Of a stretch of DNA of 64,000 nucleotides, positions 41,032 through 49,877 are shown piece by piece. A program made the translations under genes and the position numbers. Origin of the DNA: Nocardioides rubriscoriae (GTDB taxonomy: Bacteria; Actinomycetota; Actinomycetes; Propionibacteriales; Nocardioidaceae); contig NZ_VIYJ01000002.1 of the NCBI RefSeq assembly GCF_008087085.1, positions 310,001 through 374,000 of the forward strand. Reading direction: 5' to 3'. The notes below the pieces were generated by a model. The model was not told the DNA's origin and did no database searches. It saw only the letters and a program-made list of their open reading frames with translations. Numbering within the stretch: position 1 is the first letter of the stretch; each line of letters starts with the position of its first letter.

Positions 41032-41116
41032 CACCCACAGACCTCGCGCGCGCCGACGTCGCGCCGAGCCCGGGCCGGACCGGCCGCGGGAACCCACCGA
41101 AGGGAAGCGACCACCC

Positions 41117-41431
41117 ATGACCAGCACCCTCTACGCCGCCTACCGCCACCCCGAGGACCCCGAGGCCTTCGACCGCCACTACGCCGAGACCCACGCCCCG
41201 CTGGGCCTGGCCCTGCCGGGGCTGCGGTCATTCACCGGGACCCACCCCGGCCCCGGGCCCGACGGGGCGGCACCGGCCTACTACTTCGTCGCCGCCCTGG
41301 CCTTCGACGACGACGCGGCCATGAACGCCGCCCTCTCGGGCCCCGAGGGAGCCGCCGCCGTGGCCGACCTGGCCAACTTCGCCGGCGCCGGGGTCGACCT
41401 GATGACCGGGTCGACGACCAGCTACCTCTGA
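41117..41431 (+). CDS. EthD-family protein
   Basis: A 104-residue EthD-like dimeric alpha/beta-barrel protein: YAAYRHPEDPEAFDRHYAETHAPLGLALPGLRSFTG with the conserved His and the ferredoxin-like fold, and AALSGPEGAAAVADLANFA near the C terminus. EthD proteins accompany degradative oxygenases or act as small isomerases. ATG 41117 is preceded by AAGGGAAG. It stands between the sensor kinase and fbiD. Confidence 0.72.
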   Translation: MTSTLYAAYRHPEDPEAFDRHYAETHAPLGLALPGLRSFTGTHPGPGPDGAAPAYYFVAALAFDDDAAMNAALSGPEGAAAVADLANFAGAGVDLMTGSTTSYL

Positions 41432-41453
41432 GGCCCACCGGCATCCCGGCGTC

Positions 41454-42221
41454 GTGACGACCCTGCCCCGCTGTGCCCCGGACGCGGCCCCGGACGCGGC
41501 CTGGGACGCGGCCTCGGAGCCGAGGCCGTACGCCGTGACCGCCGTCGTGCCCGTCAAGGCGCTCACCCGCGCCAAGACGCGGCTCGACCTGCCCGCCGAG
41601 CAGCGGCAGGCCCTCGCGCTGGCGTTCGCGCTCGACACCGTCACCGCGCTCCTGGGCAGCGCCGACGGGGCCGACGGGGCCGACGGGGCCGACGGGGCTC
41701 AGGGGTCCGGCGTGGCCGACGTCCTCGTGGTGACCTCCGACCCGGTCGTCACCGACCACCTGCGACGGCTCGCGGTCCGGATCGTCCCGGACGTGGGCGC
41801 CGGCCTGGGGGCGGCGGTCCACCGCGGCGTGCAGGTCGCGACGCGGTGGCGCCCGGCGGCCGGGGTGCTCGTGGTCCCGGCCGACCTGCCGTGCCTGCGG
41901 TCCGTCGACGTCGCGGCCGTGGTCGGCTCGGCCCACGGGGGCGCCTTCGTGCCGGACCGGTCGGCGACCGGCACGACCCTGCTGGTGCACCCGCCCGGCG
42001 GCGAGGTGCCCCTGCACTACGGACCAGGGTCGGCCGACAAGCACCGTGCCGCCGGGCTGGACCCGCTGCGCGGCGCCCCGGTCCGGGCCCGCCACGACGT
42101 CGACACCCTCGACGACCTGCGGGCCGCCACGATGCTGGGACTGGGCGCGCAGACCGCGGCCCGGGTGGCCGCGCTGGACCTCAGTCCACGCTGGAGTCCT
42201 CGCTCGCGGCCCACCCCGTGA
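41454..42221 (+). CDS. fbiD: Phosphoenolpyruvate/2-phospholactate guanylyltransferase, FbiD/CofC
   Basis: Nucleotidyltransferase of 255 residues needed for coenzyme F420. AVVPVKALTRAKTRL is the nucleotide loop, VLVVTSDP and VLVVPADLPCL the two Rossmann-like strands with the metal aspartate, and HYGPGSADKHRAAG..DVDTLDDL the C-terminal signature. A 9-base tandem repeat inserts four Asp-Gly-Ala units at residues ~70-82. The N-terminal ~25 residues are low-complexity Asp-Ala. GTG start. Its 3' end overlaps the convergent PPOX gene by 41 bases. F420 made here would serve the LLM and PPOX proteins in the window. Confidence 0.85.
   Translation: MTTLPRCAPDAAPDAAWDAASEPRPYAVTAVVPVKALTRAKTRLDLPAEQRQALALAFALDTVTALLGSADGADGADGADGAQGSGVADVLVVTSDPVVTDHLRRLAVRIVPDVGAGLGAAVHRGVQVATRWRPAAGVLVVPADLPCLRSVDVAAVVGSAHGGAFVPDRSATGTTLLVHPPGGEVPLHYGPGSADKHRAAGLDPLRGAPVRARHDVDTLDDLRAATMLGLGAQTAARVAALDLSPRWSPRSRPTP
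41661..41699 (+). repeat. Tandem 9-base repeat inside fbiD
   Basis: GCCGACGGG is repeated four times in frame, coding for Ala-Asp-Gly units in a loop of FbiD. Length variation between strains would leave the frame intact. Confidence 0.8.
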
Positions 42222-42621
42222 CGCGGACGATCCGGCAGACCAGCACGCGGTGGAACGGCTTGTCGGCGTACTGCGGGACGGTGGTGGCCAGCCGGTCGGC
42301 CAGCTCGTCGAGGAGCGCGGCCGGCGGGTCCTCGACGTGCTCGAGGTCGGCGCGCACCCACCACAGCCGCGACCAGTCCTCGGTCTCCCAGCGCTCGATG
42401 AGCAGGGAGCCGCGCGGGTCGGCGGCGAGGTTGTCCTCGCGTTGCAGCCGCGACGACGCCTTGGGCTTGACCCGGTCGATCGGCACCCCGACGTGCCCGT
42501 CGGAGCTGACGGCGTAGACGACCGGCTGGGGGTCGGGGCCCCGCTCGGGGTGCAGGGTGCAGAGCACGCCGTGCACGTGCTCGCCCAGGCGGGCCCGGGC
42601 CTTCTCCTCGTTCAACCTCAT
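42181..42621 (-). CDS. PPOX-class F420-dependent protein (TIGR03668-like)
   Basis: Protein of 146 residues, split-barrel fold: HVHGVLCTLHPERGPDPQPVVYAV, then VKPKASSRLQREDNLAADPRGSLLIERWETEDWSRLWWVR and LVCRIVRVTGWAASE. The pattern VPIDRVKPK..LQREDNLAADP matches the actinobacterial F420-linked Rv1155 relatives I recall. ATG 42621. Convergent and overlapping with fbiD by 41 bases; the open frame further upstream runs antisense to the acyl-CoA ligase and was not used. Confidence 0.75.
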   Translation of the reverse strand: MRLNEEKARARLGEHVHGVLCTLHPERGPDPQPVVYAVSSDGHVGVPIDRVKPKASSRLQREDNLAADPRGSLLIERWETEDWSRLWWVRADLEHVEDPPAALLDELADRLATTVPQYADKPFHRVLVCRIVRVTGWAASEDSSVD

Positions 42622-42759
42622 CGCGCTGCTCCCAGGGTCGTGGACGGTGGGCGGACAAGGTCCAGCCTCGCCGATGACACCACCCCGGACAATCATGCGT
42701 TCCTCAACGCTGACGCAGGTCCCTTGACCGGTCGGCGAGGAGCGGGCGAGGTTGTCGGG

Positions 42760-44298
42760 ATGAACCTCGCCACGTGGGTCGAGCGTCACGGCCGACACCT
42801 CAGGGACCGACCGGCACTGGCCGAGGGGGACCGGGTCCACGCGACCTGGGCCGAGCTGGCGGCGCGGGTCGCGGGTGCCGCGGCGGGTCTGCGCGACCAG
42901 CTCGGCCTCGCGCCCGGCGACCGGGTCGCCATCGTGATGCGCAACCGGCCGGAGTACCTCGAGGTGCTCTACGCCGTGTGGCACGCCGGCCTGGTCGCCG
43001 TGCCCGTCAACGCGCGGCTCCACCGCGACGAGGTCGCCTACATCCTCGGCGACAGCGGCACCCGGGTGGTCGTCACCGACGACGAGCACGCCACCGACGT
43101 CGACGCCCTCGTCGCAACCGTCGCGTCGGTCGAGGCCTCGGTGCACGCCCCGGGGCCCGGGTGGGACCGGCTCACCGGTACGCCGCCGACGGGCCTGGTC
43201 GACCGCGCCCCCGACGACGCGGCGTGGTTGTTCTACACCAGCGGCACCACCGGGCGCCCCAAGGGCGCGACGCTCACGCACCGCAACCTGCTGATGGCCT
43301 CGTTGAGCTACTTCGCCGACATCGACCCGGTGTCGGCCCACGACAGCGTCCTGCACGCGGCGCCGCTCTCCCACGGCTCGGGCCTCTACGGGCTGCCGCA
43401 CGTGGCGCGCGGCGCGGTCAGCGTCTTCCCGGCGTCGGGGGCCCTCGACGGCGCCGAGCTGCTGGCCCTGCTCGAGCGGTGGCCGGGCCTGTCGTTCTTC
43501 GCCGCGCCGATCATGGTGCGACGGCTCGCGGCCGACCCGGCGCTGCAGGGGGCCGACCTGTCCGGCCTGAAGACGATCATCTACGGCGGGGCGCCGATGT
43601 ACCTCGCCGACCTCGAGGCCGCGCTCGACACGTTCGGGCCCCGCCTGGCCCAGATCTACGGGCAGGGCGAGACCCCCATGACGATCACCGGCCTGTCCAA
43701 GGCCGACCACGCCGACCGCGACCACCCGCGCTGGCGCGAGCGCGTGCAGGGCGTCGGCTTCCCCCGTACCGACGTCGAGGTGCGGGTCGTCGACGAGGAT
43801 GACCGCGAGGTGCCGGCCGGGGAGGTCGGCGAGGTCGTCGTGCGCGGCGACGTCGTGATGGCCGGCTACTGGCAGCAGCCCGAGGCCACCGCGCAGACGC
43901 TGCGGGGCGGCTGGCTGCACACCGGCGACCTGGGCAGCGTCGACGACGACGGGTTCCTCACCCTGCGCGACCGTTCCAAGGACCTCATCATCAGCGGGGG
44001 GATGAACATCTACCCCCGCGAGGTCGAGGAGGTGCTGCTGCGCCACCCGGGGGTGCAGGCCGTCGCCGTGGTGGGACGCGAGGACCCCGAGTGGGGCGAG
44101 GCGGTGGTCGCCTTCGTCGTGCCCGCGGGGGACCCGCCGTCGGTCGAGGACCTCGACACGACCTGCACCGACCACATCGCGCGGTTCAAGCGCCCCAAGG
44201 ACTACCGGTTCGTCGACGCGCTGCCCACCAACAACTACGGCAAGGTCCTCAAGCGTGAGCTGCGCGAGCGGCTCGCGCAGGAGACGGGCGCGCGCTGA
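42760..44298 (+). CDS. Acyl-CoA ligase (AMP-binding family)
   Basis: Adenylate-forming enzyme of 512 residues. The phosphate loop is FYTSGTTGRPKGATLTHRN (P-loop, about residue 157), the A5 motif is IYGQGETPM, A7 is GGWLHTGDLGSVDDDGFL, A8 RSKDLIISGGMNIYPREVEEV and the A10 lysine lies in NNYGKVLKRELRE. It should activate a carboxylic acid to its CoA ester. Similar genes in actinobacterial steroid loci act on side-chain or ring acids (FadD type), but no KstR operator was found upstream, so the substrate is open. ATG 42760. Confidence 0.88.
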   Translation: MNLATWVERHGRHLRDRPALAEGDRVHATWAELAARVAGAAAGLRDQLGLAPGDRVAIVMRNRPEYLEVLYAVWHAGLVAVPVNARLHRDEVAYILGDSGTRVVVTDDEHATDVDALVATVASVEASVHAPGPGWDRLTGTPPTGLVDRAPDDAAWLFYTSGTTGRPKGATLTHRNLLMASLSYFADIDPVSAHDSVLHAAPLSHGSGLYGLPHVARGAVSVFPASGALDGAELLALLERWPGLSFFAAPIMVRRLAADPALQGADLSGLKTIIYGGAPMYLADLEAALDTFGPRLAQIYGQGETPMTITGLSKADHADRDHPRWRERVQGVGFPRTDVEVRVVDEDDREVPAGEVGEVVVRGDVVMAGYWQQPEATAQTLRGGWLHTGDLGSVDDDGFLTLRDRSKDLIISGGMNIYPREVEEVLLRHPGVQAVAVVGREDPEWGEAVVAFVVPAGDPPSVEDLDTTCTDHIARFKRPKDYRFVDALPTNNYGKVLKRELRERLAQETGAR

Positions 44299-44466
44299 CC
44301 GGGGCCGCAGCCGGGGTCCGGGCAGCGTTGAGGAAACCATGATCCGAAGGACCCTTGCGGCGCCCTCCGCCCCGGTTGTTAGGTACGTCACAAAGGGCCG
44401 TGTCGAGGCTCACCGACGACCTCGCCCCACCCCAGGCCCCCGTCCGCCCGAGGAGATGTCGCCCAG

Positions 44467-45453
44467 ATGAAGCTCGCCCTCTACCTACCCACCTTCCGCA
44501 ACCACGTGACCGTCCAGGAGCTGGCCGACCTCACCGACCTGGCCGAGGAGCTCGAGTTCGACTCGGTCTGGACGCTCGACCGGATCATCGTCCCGGAGGC
44601 CTCCGACCGCGGGGAGATGAAGTACCCGTTCGGGATGATGGACCAGTTCCCGCTGCAGATGCCGGTGCAGTCGAAGGGCAAGTGGTTCCAGGGCTGGCCG
44701 ATCCTGCCGTGGCTGGCCGCCCGTACCGAGAAGGTGCGTATCGGCATGAGCATCACCGACACCCCGTACCGCGCGCCGGCCGTCTTCGCCGCCGAGTGCG
44801 CGACCATCGACCACCTGTCCAACGGGCGGCTCAACGTCGGTGTCGGGGCCGGCTGGATGCCCGAGGAGTTCGCCGCCTCGAGCGCCACCCACCTCTTCCC
44901 TCGGCGGCACGCGCACGTGCGCGAGACCATCGAGATCTGCCAGGGCATCTGGCAGAACGAGATCTTCGAGTACCACGGCGAGTTCGCCGACTTCGAGCCC
45001 GCCGGGTTCGGCCACCAGCCGTTGCAGAAGCCTGGCCCGCCGATCTACTTCAGTGGTCTGAAGGACCCCAAGCGTTCGGCGCTGCGCATCTCGAAGTACG
45101 GACTCAAGGGCTGGATCGGCATCCAGGACACCCCCACCGAGCTGGCCAACTGGCGCAAGGCGATCAGCGACGAGCTCGAGCCGCTCGGCGGCAACATCGA
45201 CGACGTCGAGATGTGCAGCATGATCTGGTTCACCATCACCGACACCGAGGTCGACCAGACCGACAACCTCAAGCTCACCAACCTGCTGGTCGGCACCGAG
45301 CAGCAGATCACCGACCGGCTCAAGGCCTACCAGGAGGCCGGCATGGCGATGCCGCTGATCTGGCCGCCGTTCGCCGACGTACCGGTGTCGAAGACGCTCG
45401 ACGACCTCAAGCGCCTCAAGAACGACATCATGCCGAAGGTCGAGGCCGGCTAG
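44467..45453 (+). CDS. LLM-class F420-dependent oxidoreductase
   Basis: TIM-barrel oxidoreductase of 328 residues: LALYLPTFRNHVTVQELADL, FDSVWTLDRIIVPEAS, IDHLSNGRLNVGVGAGWMPEEF and KYGLKGWIGIQDTPTEL. These fit the F420-dependent LLM group; from memory the KstR regulon of mycobacteria includes a related member (Rv3520c). AGGAGATG-like ribosome site lies just before the ATG. Convergent with a second LLM gene across a 9-base tandem repeat that contains both stop regions. Confidence 0.82.
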   Translation: MKLALYLPTFRNHVTVQELADLTDLAEELEFDSVWTLDRIIVPEASDRGEMKYPFGMMDQFPLQMPVQSKGKWFQGWPILPWLAARTEKVRIGMSITDTPYRAPAVFAAECATIDHLSNGRLNVGVGAGWMPEEFAASSATHLFPRRHAHVRETIEICQGIWQNEIFEYHGEFADFEPAGFGHQPLQKPGPPIYFSGLKDPKRSALRISKYGLKGWIGIQDTPTELANWRKAISDELEPLGGNIDDVEMCSMIWFTITDTEVDQTDNLKLTNLLVGTEQQITDRLKAYQEAGMAMPLIWPPFADVPVSKTLDDLKRLKNDIMPKVEAG

Positions 45454-45488
45454 GCCGGCTAGGCCGGCTAGGCCGGCTAGGCCGGCTG
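45444..45488. repeat. Tandem GGCCGGCTA repeat between two LLM genes
   Basis: Four perfect copies of GGCCGGCTA (45444-45479) and a fifth with one change (45480-45488). The plus-strand stop lies in copy 1, and the minus-strand stop in copy 4/5. Each unit holds the GGCCGGC palindrome. Confidence 0.88.
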
Positions 45489-46460
45489 GGCCGGGGTGAG
45501 GGCGTCGAGCACCCACTCGGCGTACGCCGTCGCCTCGGCCGGGTCGACGTCGGGCGACCCGACGCGCGGGGAGAAGTTGAGGTCGACGAAGGCCTCGGTG
45601 ACTCCCTGCGCGCCGAGGCGGCCCAGGTCGTCGAGCACCTGCTCGCGGGTGCCGTGGAAGGGCTGCCGTCCGGGCCCGGGGTCGGTGTCGACCAGGTCGA
45701 CCACGGCCCGCACCAGGATCCGCAGCGCCGCCGGGTCGCGCCCGGCCTCCTTGGCGCCGGCGCGCACCAGCGCGACCTGGTCGCCGAGCCGGCCGACGTC
45801 CTCGCGGGTGCTGCTGATCCAGCCCTGGGCGAGCCGTCCGGCCCGTCGCAGCGCGGCGGGCGCAGACCCACCGAGCAGGACCGGCGGGTGAGGCTGCTGG
45901 ACCGGTCGCAGGCCCGTGTGGGAGCGGGGGACGGTGTAGAACTCGCCGCTGTGCTCGACCGGGTCCTGGGTCCACAGCGCCGTCAGGCAGCGTAGGTAGT
46001 CCTCCATCCGCGCGCCGCGCCGCTCGTAGGGCACGCCCGCGGCGGCGTACTCGTGCGGCAGCCAGCCGATCCCGAGGCCGACCGTGAGCCGGCCCGCGCA
46101 CAGGTGGTCCAGCGTGGTCATGGCCTTGGCCAGCACCGCGGGCGCGGTGAAGGGCGCGCACAGGGTCGCGGTGCCGAGGCCGATCCGCTCGGTGTGCCCT
46201 GCGACGTAGGCGAGCGGCAGCACTGCGTCGTGCACCGCGCGGTACGACGCGTCGTCGGCCGGGCGGGCCGTCGGGTTGTGCGCGGCGTCCCACGACGGGT
46301 CGAGCCCTCCGTCGGCGGGGTAGAGCACCCGCTGGAAGGTCCACAGCGACGCGTAGCCGAGCTCCTCGGCGCGGCGGGCGACCCGCAGCATCGTCGTCGG
46401 CGTCGCCCAGCTGCCCGACGCCGGCAGGCCGAACCCCAGCAGCGGCATGTCGTCGTTCAC
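45477..46460 (-). CDS. LLM-class F420-dependent oxidoreductase (TIGR03619-like)
   Basis: Protein of 327 residues. LLGFGLPASGSWATPTTMLRVARRAEELGYASLW opens the barrel, and TERIGLGTATLCAPFTAPAVLAKAMTTLDHL, AGRLTVGLGIGWLPHEYAA and LGAQGVTEAFVDLNFSP complete it. The SGRL..GLGIGW motif is the F420-family hallmark. Convergent with the preceding LLM gene, sharing the tandem repeat at the 3' ends. Divergent from peptidase E. Substrate unknown. Confidence 0.82.
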   Translation of the reverse strand: MNDDMPLLGFGLPASGSWATPTTMLRVARRAEELGYASLWTFQRVLYPADGGLDPSWDAAHNPTARPADDASYRAVHDAVLPLAYVAGHTERIGLGTATLCAPFTAPAVLAKAMTTLDHLCAGRLTVGLGIGWLPHEYAAAGVPYERRGARMEDYLRCLTALWTQDPVEHSGEFYTVPRSHTGLRPVQQPHPPVLLGGSAPAALRRAGRLAQGWISSTREDVGRLGDQVALVRAGAKEAGRDPAALRILVRAVVDLVDTDPGPGRQPFHGTREQVLDDLGRLGAQGVTEAFVDLNFSPRVGSPDVDPAEATAYAEWVLDALTPAQPA

Positions 46461-46582
46461 AGGGAAATCCTGCCACTACCCTCGCCTGGTGCCTACCTGC
46501 GAGCGCGCCCCGGCATCGCGATGAGTCCGGCCCTCCTCGCCGGTCTGCACGCCGTCAGCACCTCGAGACCCAGGAGTCACCG

Positions 46583-47242
46583 ATGAAGCTGCTTCTCACG
46601 TCCGGGGGCGTCACCAACCCCAGCATCGAGACCGCCCTGGTCGACCTGCTGGGCAAGCCGGTCTCCGAGGCCGACGCGTTGTGCATCCCGACCGCGCAGT
46701 GGGGCCACCCGATGTGCTCGCCGGCCTCGGCGTTCCGGTTCGTGGCGGGGCGGGGGACCGGCACCATGTGCGACCTCGGATGGCGCTCGGTCGGCCTGCT
46801 CGAGCTCACCGCGCTGCCCTCGATGGACGCCGAGCGCTGGGTGCCGTGGGTGCGCGAGGCCGACGTGCTGCTGGTCGACGGGGGCGACGCGACCTACCTG
46901 TGTCACTGGTTGCGCGAGTGCGGCCTGGCCGACCTGCTGCCGTCGCTGACCGACACGACCTGGGTCGGCGTGAGCGCCGGCAGCATGGTCATGACGCCGC
47001 GGATCGGCGACGACTTCGTCCAGTGGGGCGGGGCGCAGGACGACCGCACCCTCGGCGTCGTCGACTTCTCGATCTTCCCCCACCTCGACGTCTTCCCGTC
47101 CAACACGATGGCGGCGGCCGAGAGCTGGGCCGCCGGGCTGGAGGGGCCGTCGTACGTCATGGACGACCAGAGCGCGATCCGGGTCGTGGACGGCGTCGTC
47201 GACGTCGTCTCGGAGGGGGAATGGCGACACCTCCCCGGCTAG
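46583..47242 (+). CDS. Peptidase E (family S51)-like protein
   Basis: Protein of 219 residues. MKLLLTSGGVTNPSI begins the flavodoxin-like core; LLVDGGDATYLCHWLRE and VGVSAGSMVMTPRIGDDF carry the nucleophilic serine (GxSAGS) of alpha-aspartyl dipeptidases, and FSIFPHLDVFPSNTM supplies the histidine. It should cleave Asp-Xaa dipeptides or act as a related cyanophycinase-like hydrolase. ATG 46583. Independent unit. Confidence 0.8.
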   Translation: MKLLLTSGGVTNPSIETALVDLLGKPVSEADALCIPTAQWGHPMCSPASAFRFVAGRGTGTMCDLGWRSVGLLELTALPSMDAERWVPWVREADVLLVDGGDATYLCHWLRECGLADLLPSLTDTTWVGVSAGSMVMTPRIGDDFVQWGGAQDDRTLGVVDFSIFPHLDVFPSNTMAAAESWAAGLEGPSYVMDDQSAIRVVDGVVDVVSEGEWRHLPG

Positions 47243-47258
47243 TGCCCCGAGGGAGGGC

Positions 47259-48137
47259 CTAGGCCAGGTCGAGCACCACGTCGCCGAGCACGGGAGCGCC
47301 GTCGCGGTCGCCGCCGGACACCGTCGCGGTGCCGACGATGCGGCCGTCGTCGTGCCAGCCGCGCACCGCGATGGTCTCGCCGGGGAACACGACCCCCGCG
47401 AACTTCGCGGCGAACCCGCCGACCCGGGTGGCGTCACCGCCGAGCAGGGCGTCGGTGAGCTCGCGCAGCACGATGCCGTAGGAGCACAGCCCGTGCAGGA
47501 TCGGCGCCGGGAAGCCGGCGGCCTTGGCGAAGTCGGGGTCGGCGTGCAGCGGGTTGCGGTCGCCGCACAGCCGGTAGAGCAGCGCCTGCTGCGGCGTCAC
47601 GGCGTACGTCGTCTCGGCGTCGGGGGCGCGGTCGGGCACCTCGACCGGGGTCGACGAGCCGCGGTCGCCGCCCCAGCCGCCCTCGCCCTTGACGAAGATC
47701 GAGGAACGCGTGGTCCACAGGGCCTCGCCGGACCCCGACCGGGCGACGGCCTCCTGCCAGATGACCGCCGCCTTGCCCTTGTCCCAGACGTCGGTGAGCG
47801 TGGTCGAGACGGTCGCGGTGCCCGAGGTCGGCAGCGGTCCGTGCACGGTGACCGACTGGGAGCCGTGCACCACCTGCGCGAGGTTGATGTCGCACCCGGG
47901 CAGGTCGAGGGGCGGCGGGTCGGTCTCGTGGAAGGTCGGTGCCACGACGCCGAACGACGGCAGCACCTGCAACCCGGGGCCGTCGAGGGTGTAGGCCAGC
48001 GCCGCGGGGTCGAGGTTGTCACCGTCACGGGATCCCGCGCCGATCGCCAGGTGGTAGAGCAGCACGTCGCTGGCCGACCACGAGAAGGTGCGCTCGCCGA
48101 GGTCGGCGCCGATCGCGACCGAGGGATCGATGGGCAT
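47259..48137 (-). CDS. hsd4B: Two-domain MaoC enoyl-CoA hydratase, Hsd4B-like
   Basis: Hot-dog hydratase of 292 residues with two MaoC repeats. The C-terminal repeat has the hydratase motif YRLCGDRNPLHADPDFAKAAGFPAPILHGLCSYG, containing the Asp-His catalytic pair (R..G..NPxHxD). The N-terminal repeat (VLLYHLAIGAG..FGVVAPTF) is degenerate, as in double hot-dog 2-enoyl-CoA hydratase-2. Its ATG overlaps the kstD stop by one base. From memory M. tuberculosis has hsd4B (Rv3538) beside kstD, with a role in steroid side-chain beta-oxidation. Confidence 0.85.
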   Translation of the reverse strand: MPIDPSVAIGADLGERTFSWSASDVLLYHLAIGAGSRDGDNLDPAALAYTLDGPGLQVLPSFGVVAPTFHETDPPPLDLPGCDINLAQVVHGSQSVTVHGPLPTSGTATVSTTLTDVWDKGKAAVIWQEAVARSGSGEALWTTRSSIFVKGEGGWGGDRGSSTPVEVPDRAPDAETTYAVTPQQALLYRLCGDRNPLHADPDFAKAAGFPAPILHGLCSYGIVLRELTDALLGGDATRVGGFAAKFAGVVFPGETIAVRGWHDDGRIVGTATVSGGDRDGAPVLGDVVLDLA

Positions 48138-49843
48138 CAGGCGGTCTTCTTCTCGGCGACCGAGGGCACGGCGGTGCGCGCGATGTCCTCGGCGGCCAGG
48201 TAGCCGAAGACGATGGCGGGCCCGATCGTCGCGCCCGGCCCGGCGTAGGTGTGGCCCATCACGGCCGACGACACGTTGCCGGCGGCGTAGAGGCCCTCGA
48301 TGACCGAGCCGTCGGCGCGCAGCACGCGCGCCCGCTCGTCGGTGAGCAGTCCGCCCTTGGTGCCGAGGTCGCCGGGCACGATCTTGACGGCGTAGAACGG
48401 CGCCTGGTCGATCACGTGCAACGAGGGGTTGGGCTTGACCGTCGGGTCGGAGTAGTACTTGTCGTAGCCGGAGACACCGCGGTGGAAGTCGGCGTCGTCG
48501 CCGGTGCGGGCGAACTCGTTGAAGCGCTCGAGCGTGGCCCGCAGGTTGTCGGCGGGCACGTCGATCTCGGCGGCGAGCGCCTCGATCGTGGCCGCCTTCT
48601 TGACGGTGCCGTGCTTGTACCAGCGGCCCGGGAAGGGCTGGCGCGGCATGAGGCCGGCGAAGAGGTAGCGGTTGCGGTAGCGCTGGTCGATGACCATCCA
48701 CGACGGCACGTGACCGACCCCGGTGGCCTCGCCGTCGTACATCGCGTGCACGGCCTCGACGTAGGGCAGCGCCTCGTTCATGTAGCGCTTGCCGTCCTGG
48801 TTGACGATGATCGAGCCCGGCAGGTTGCGCTCGGCCAGGCAGAACCACGGGCCGCCGGGCAGCGGGATCGTCGGGCCCCACCAGGCGTCGTCGAGCAGGC
48901 CGGTCTGCGCGCCCGCGGCGATGCCGGCGAGGATGCCGCCGCCGGTGTTGAACTCCGAGCCCGTCGTCCAGTCGACCGAGGTGGGCTGCGGCTGGTACTT
49001 CTCGCGCATCTCGAGGTTGCGCTCGAAGCCGCCGCTGCCGAGGATCACCCCGCGCCGCGCGCGCACGACGTGCTCGACGCGGTCGTCGCCGGTGCCGCGC
49101 AGCACCTTGACGCCCGCGACGCGACCGTCCTCGATGAGCAGCCCGGTCAGCTCGGTCTCGTAGTGCACGGGCACGCCGGCGTCGATCAGGCCCTTGCGCA
49201 GGCCGATCGCGATGGCGTTGCCCATCGCGTACATCCGGCGCCGCAGCGCGAGGCTGACGATCCGCTTGAGCAGGACCTTGGCCATCGTCACCGGGCCGCG
49301 CAGGGTGCGGATGCCGAGGTTGATCTTCCGGAAGTCGGCCTGGGTGACGATCATGTTGGCCGGTGCCTTGGCGTACTGCGGGTGGAGCCGGTCGAGCTCG
49401 TCGCCCAGGAAGCGCGCGTCGATCGGGATCGGCTCGCAGCTGCGGCCCTTGAGCCGGCCGCCGGGGGCCTCCGGGTGGTAGTCGGCGTAGTCCTTGACCC
49501 ACTCGAAGCGCAGCGGGGTGTGGGCCTTGACGAAGTCCATCACCTCGGCGCCACGCTCGATGAAGGTGTCGCGGCGCACCTTGGGCACCACGTCGCCGAC
49601 GATCGAGTCGAGGTAGCGCTTGGACTCCTCGAGGCTGTCGGCCTGCCCGGCCTCGTGCAGCGCGTAGTTGCCGGGGATCCAGACGCCGCCGCCGCTGCGC
49701 GCCGTCGACCCGCCGAAGTAGGCCGACTTCTCCAGCAGGACGGTGTCGAGTCCCTGCTTCGACGCGGCCAGTGCTGCGCTCATACCGGCGCCACCGGCGC
49801 CCACGACGACGACGTCCACCTCAGCAGGCAGTGGGGTGCTCAT
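48137..49843 (-). CDS. kstD: 3-ketosteroid delta1-dehydrogenase, KstD
   Basis: Flavoprotein of 568 residues. FAD Rossmann motif VVVVGAGGAGMSAALAAS at residues ~9-26, VLLEKSAYFGGSTARSGGG, and the C-terminal FAD segment LYAAGNVSSAVMGHTYAGPGATIGPA. The catalytic tyrosines of KstD enzymes have counterparts in YADYHPEAPGG, LPYVEAVHAMY and FYAVKIVPGDLGTKGG. It introduces the 1,2 double bond in ring A, which triggers ring-B opening once KshAB has hydroxylated C9. ATG 49843 is 8 bases after a -10-like TACAGT that touches the KstR operator at 49854, so the message may be leaderless. Divergent from hsaE. Confidence 0.93.
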   Translation of the reverse strand: MSTPLPAEVDVVVVGAGGAGMSAALAASKQGLDTVLLEKSAYFGGSTARSGGGVWIPGNYALHEAGQADSLEESKRYLDSIVGDVVPKVRRDTFIERGAEVMDFVKAHTPLRFEWVKDYADYHPEAPGGRLKGRSCEPIPIDARFLGDELDRLHPQYAKAPANMIVTQADFRKINLGIRTLRGPVTMAKVLLKRIVSLALRRRMYAMGNAIAIGLRKGLIDAGVPVHYETELTGLLIEDGRVAGVKVLRGTGDDRVEHVVRARRGVILGSGGFERNLEMREKYQPQPTSVDWTTGSEFNTGGGILAGIAAGAQTGLLDDAWWGPTIPLPGGPWFCLAERNLPGSIIVNQDGKRYMNEALPYVEAVHAMYDGEATGVGHVPSWMVIDQRYRNRYLFAGLMPRQPFPGRWYKHGTVKKAATIEALAAEIDVPADNLRATLERFNEFARTGDDADFHRGVSGYDKYYSDPTVKPNPSLHVIDQAPFYAVKIVPGDLGTKGGLLTDERARVLRADGSVIEGLYAAGNVSSAVMGHTYAGPGATIGPAIVFGYLAAEDIARTAVPSVAEKKTA

Positions 49844-49853
49844 GGCGCGAAAC

Positions 49854-49867
49854 TGTAACAGGTTCTA
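49854..49867. promoter_or_regulatory. KstR operator between kstD and hsaE
   Basis: TGTAACAGGTTCTA fits TNNAACNNGTTNNA exactly. On the plus strand TAGTAT (49866-49871) is six bases before the hsaE GTG; on the minus strand TACAGT is eight bases before the kstD ATG. One operator can thus block both promoters. Confidence 0.9.
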
Positions 49868-49877
49868 GTATTGACCG

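Noticed and set aside
41661..45488. CRISPR array
   Set aside because: The tandem repeats at 41661 and 45444 are 9 bases long without spacers, and no cas genes were seen.
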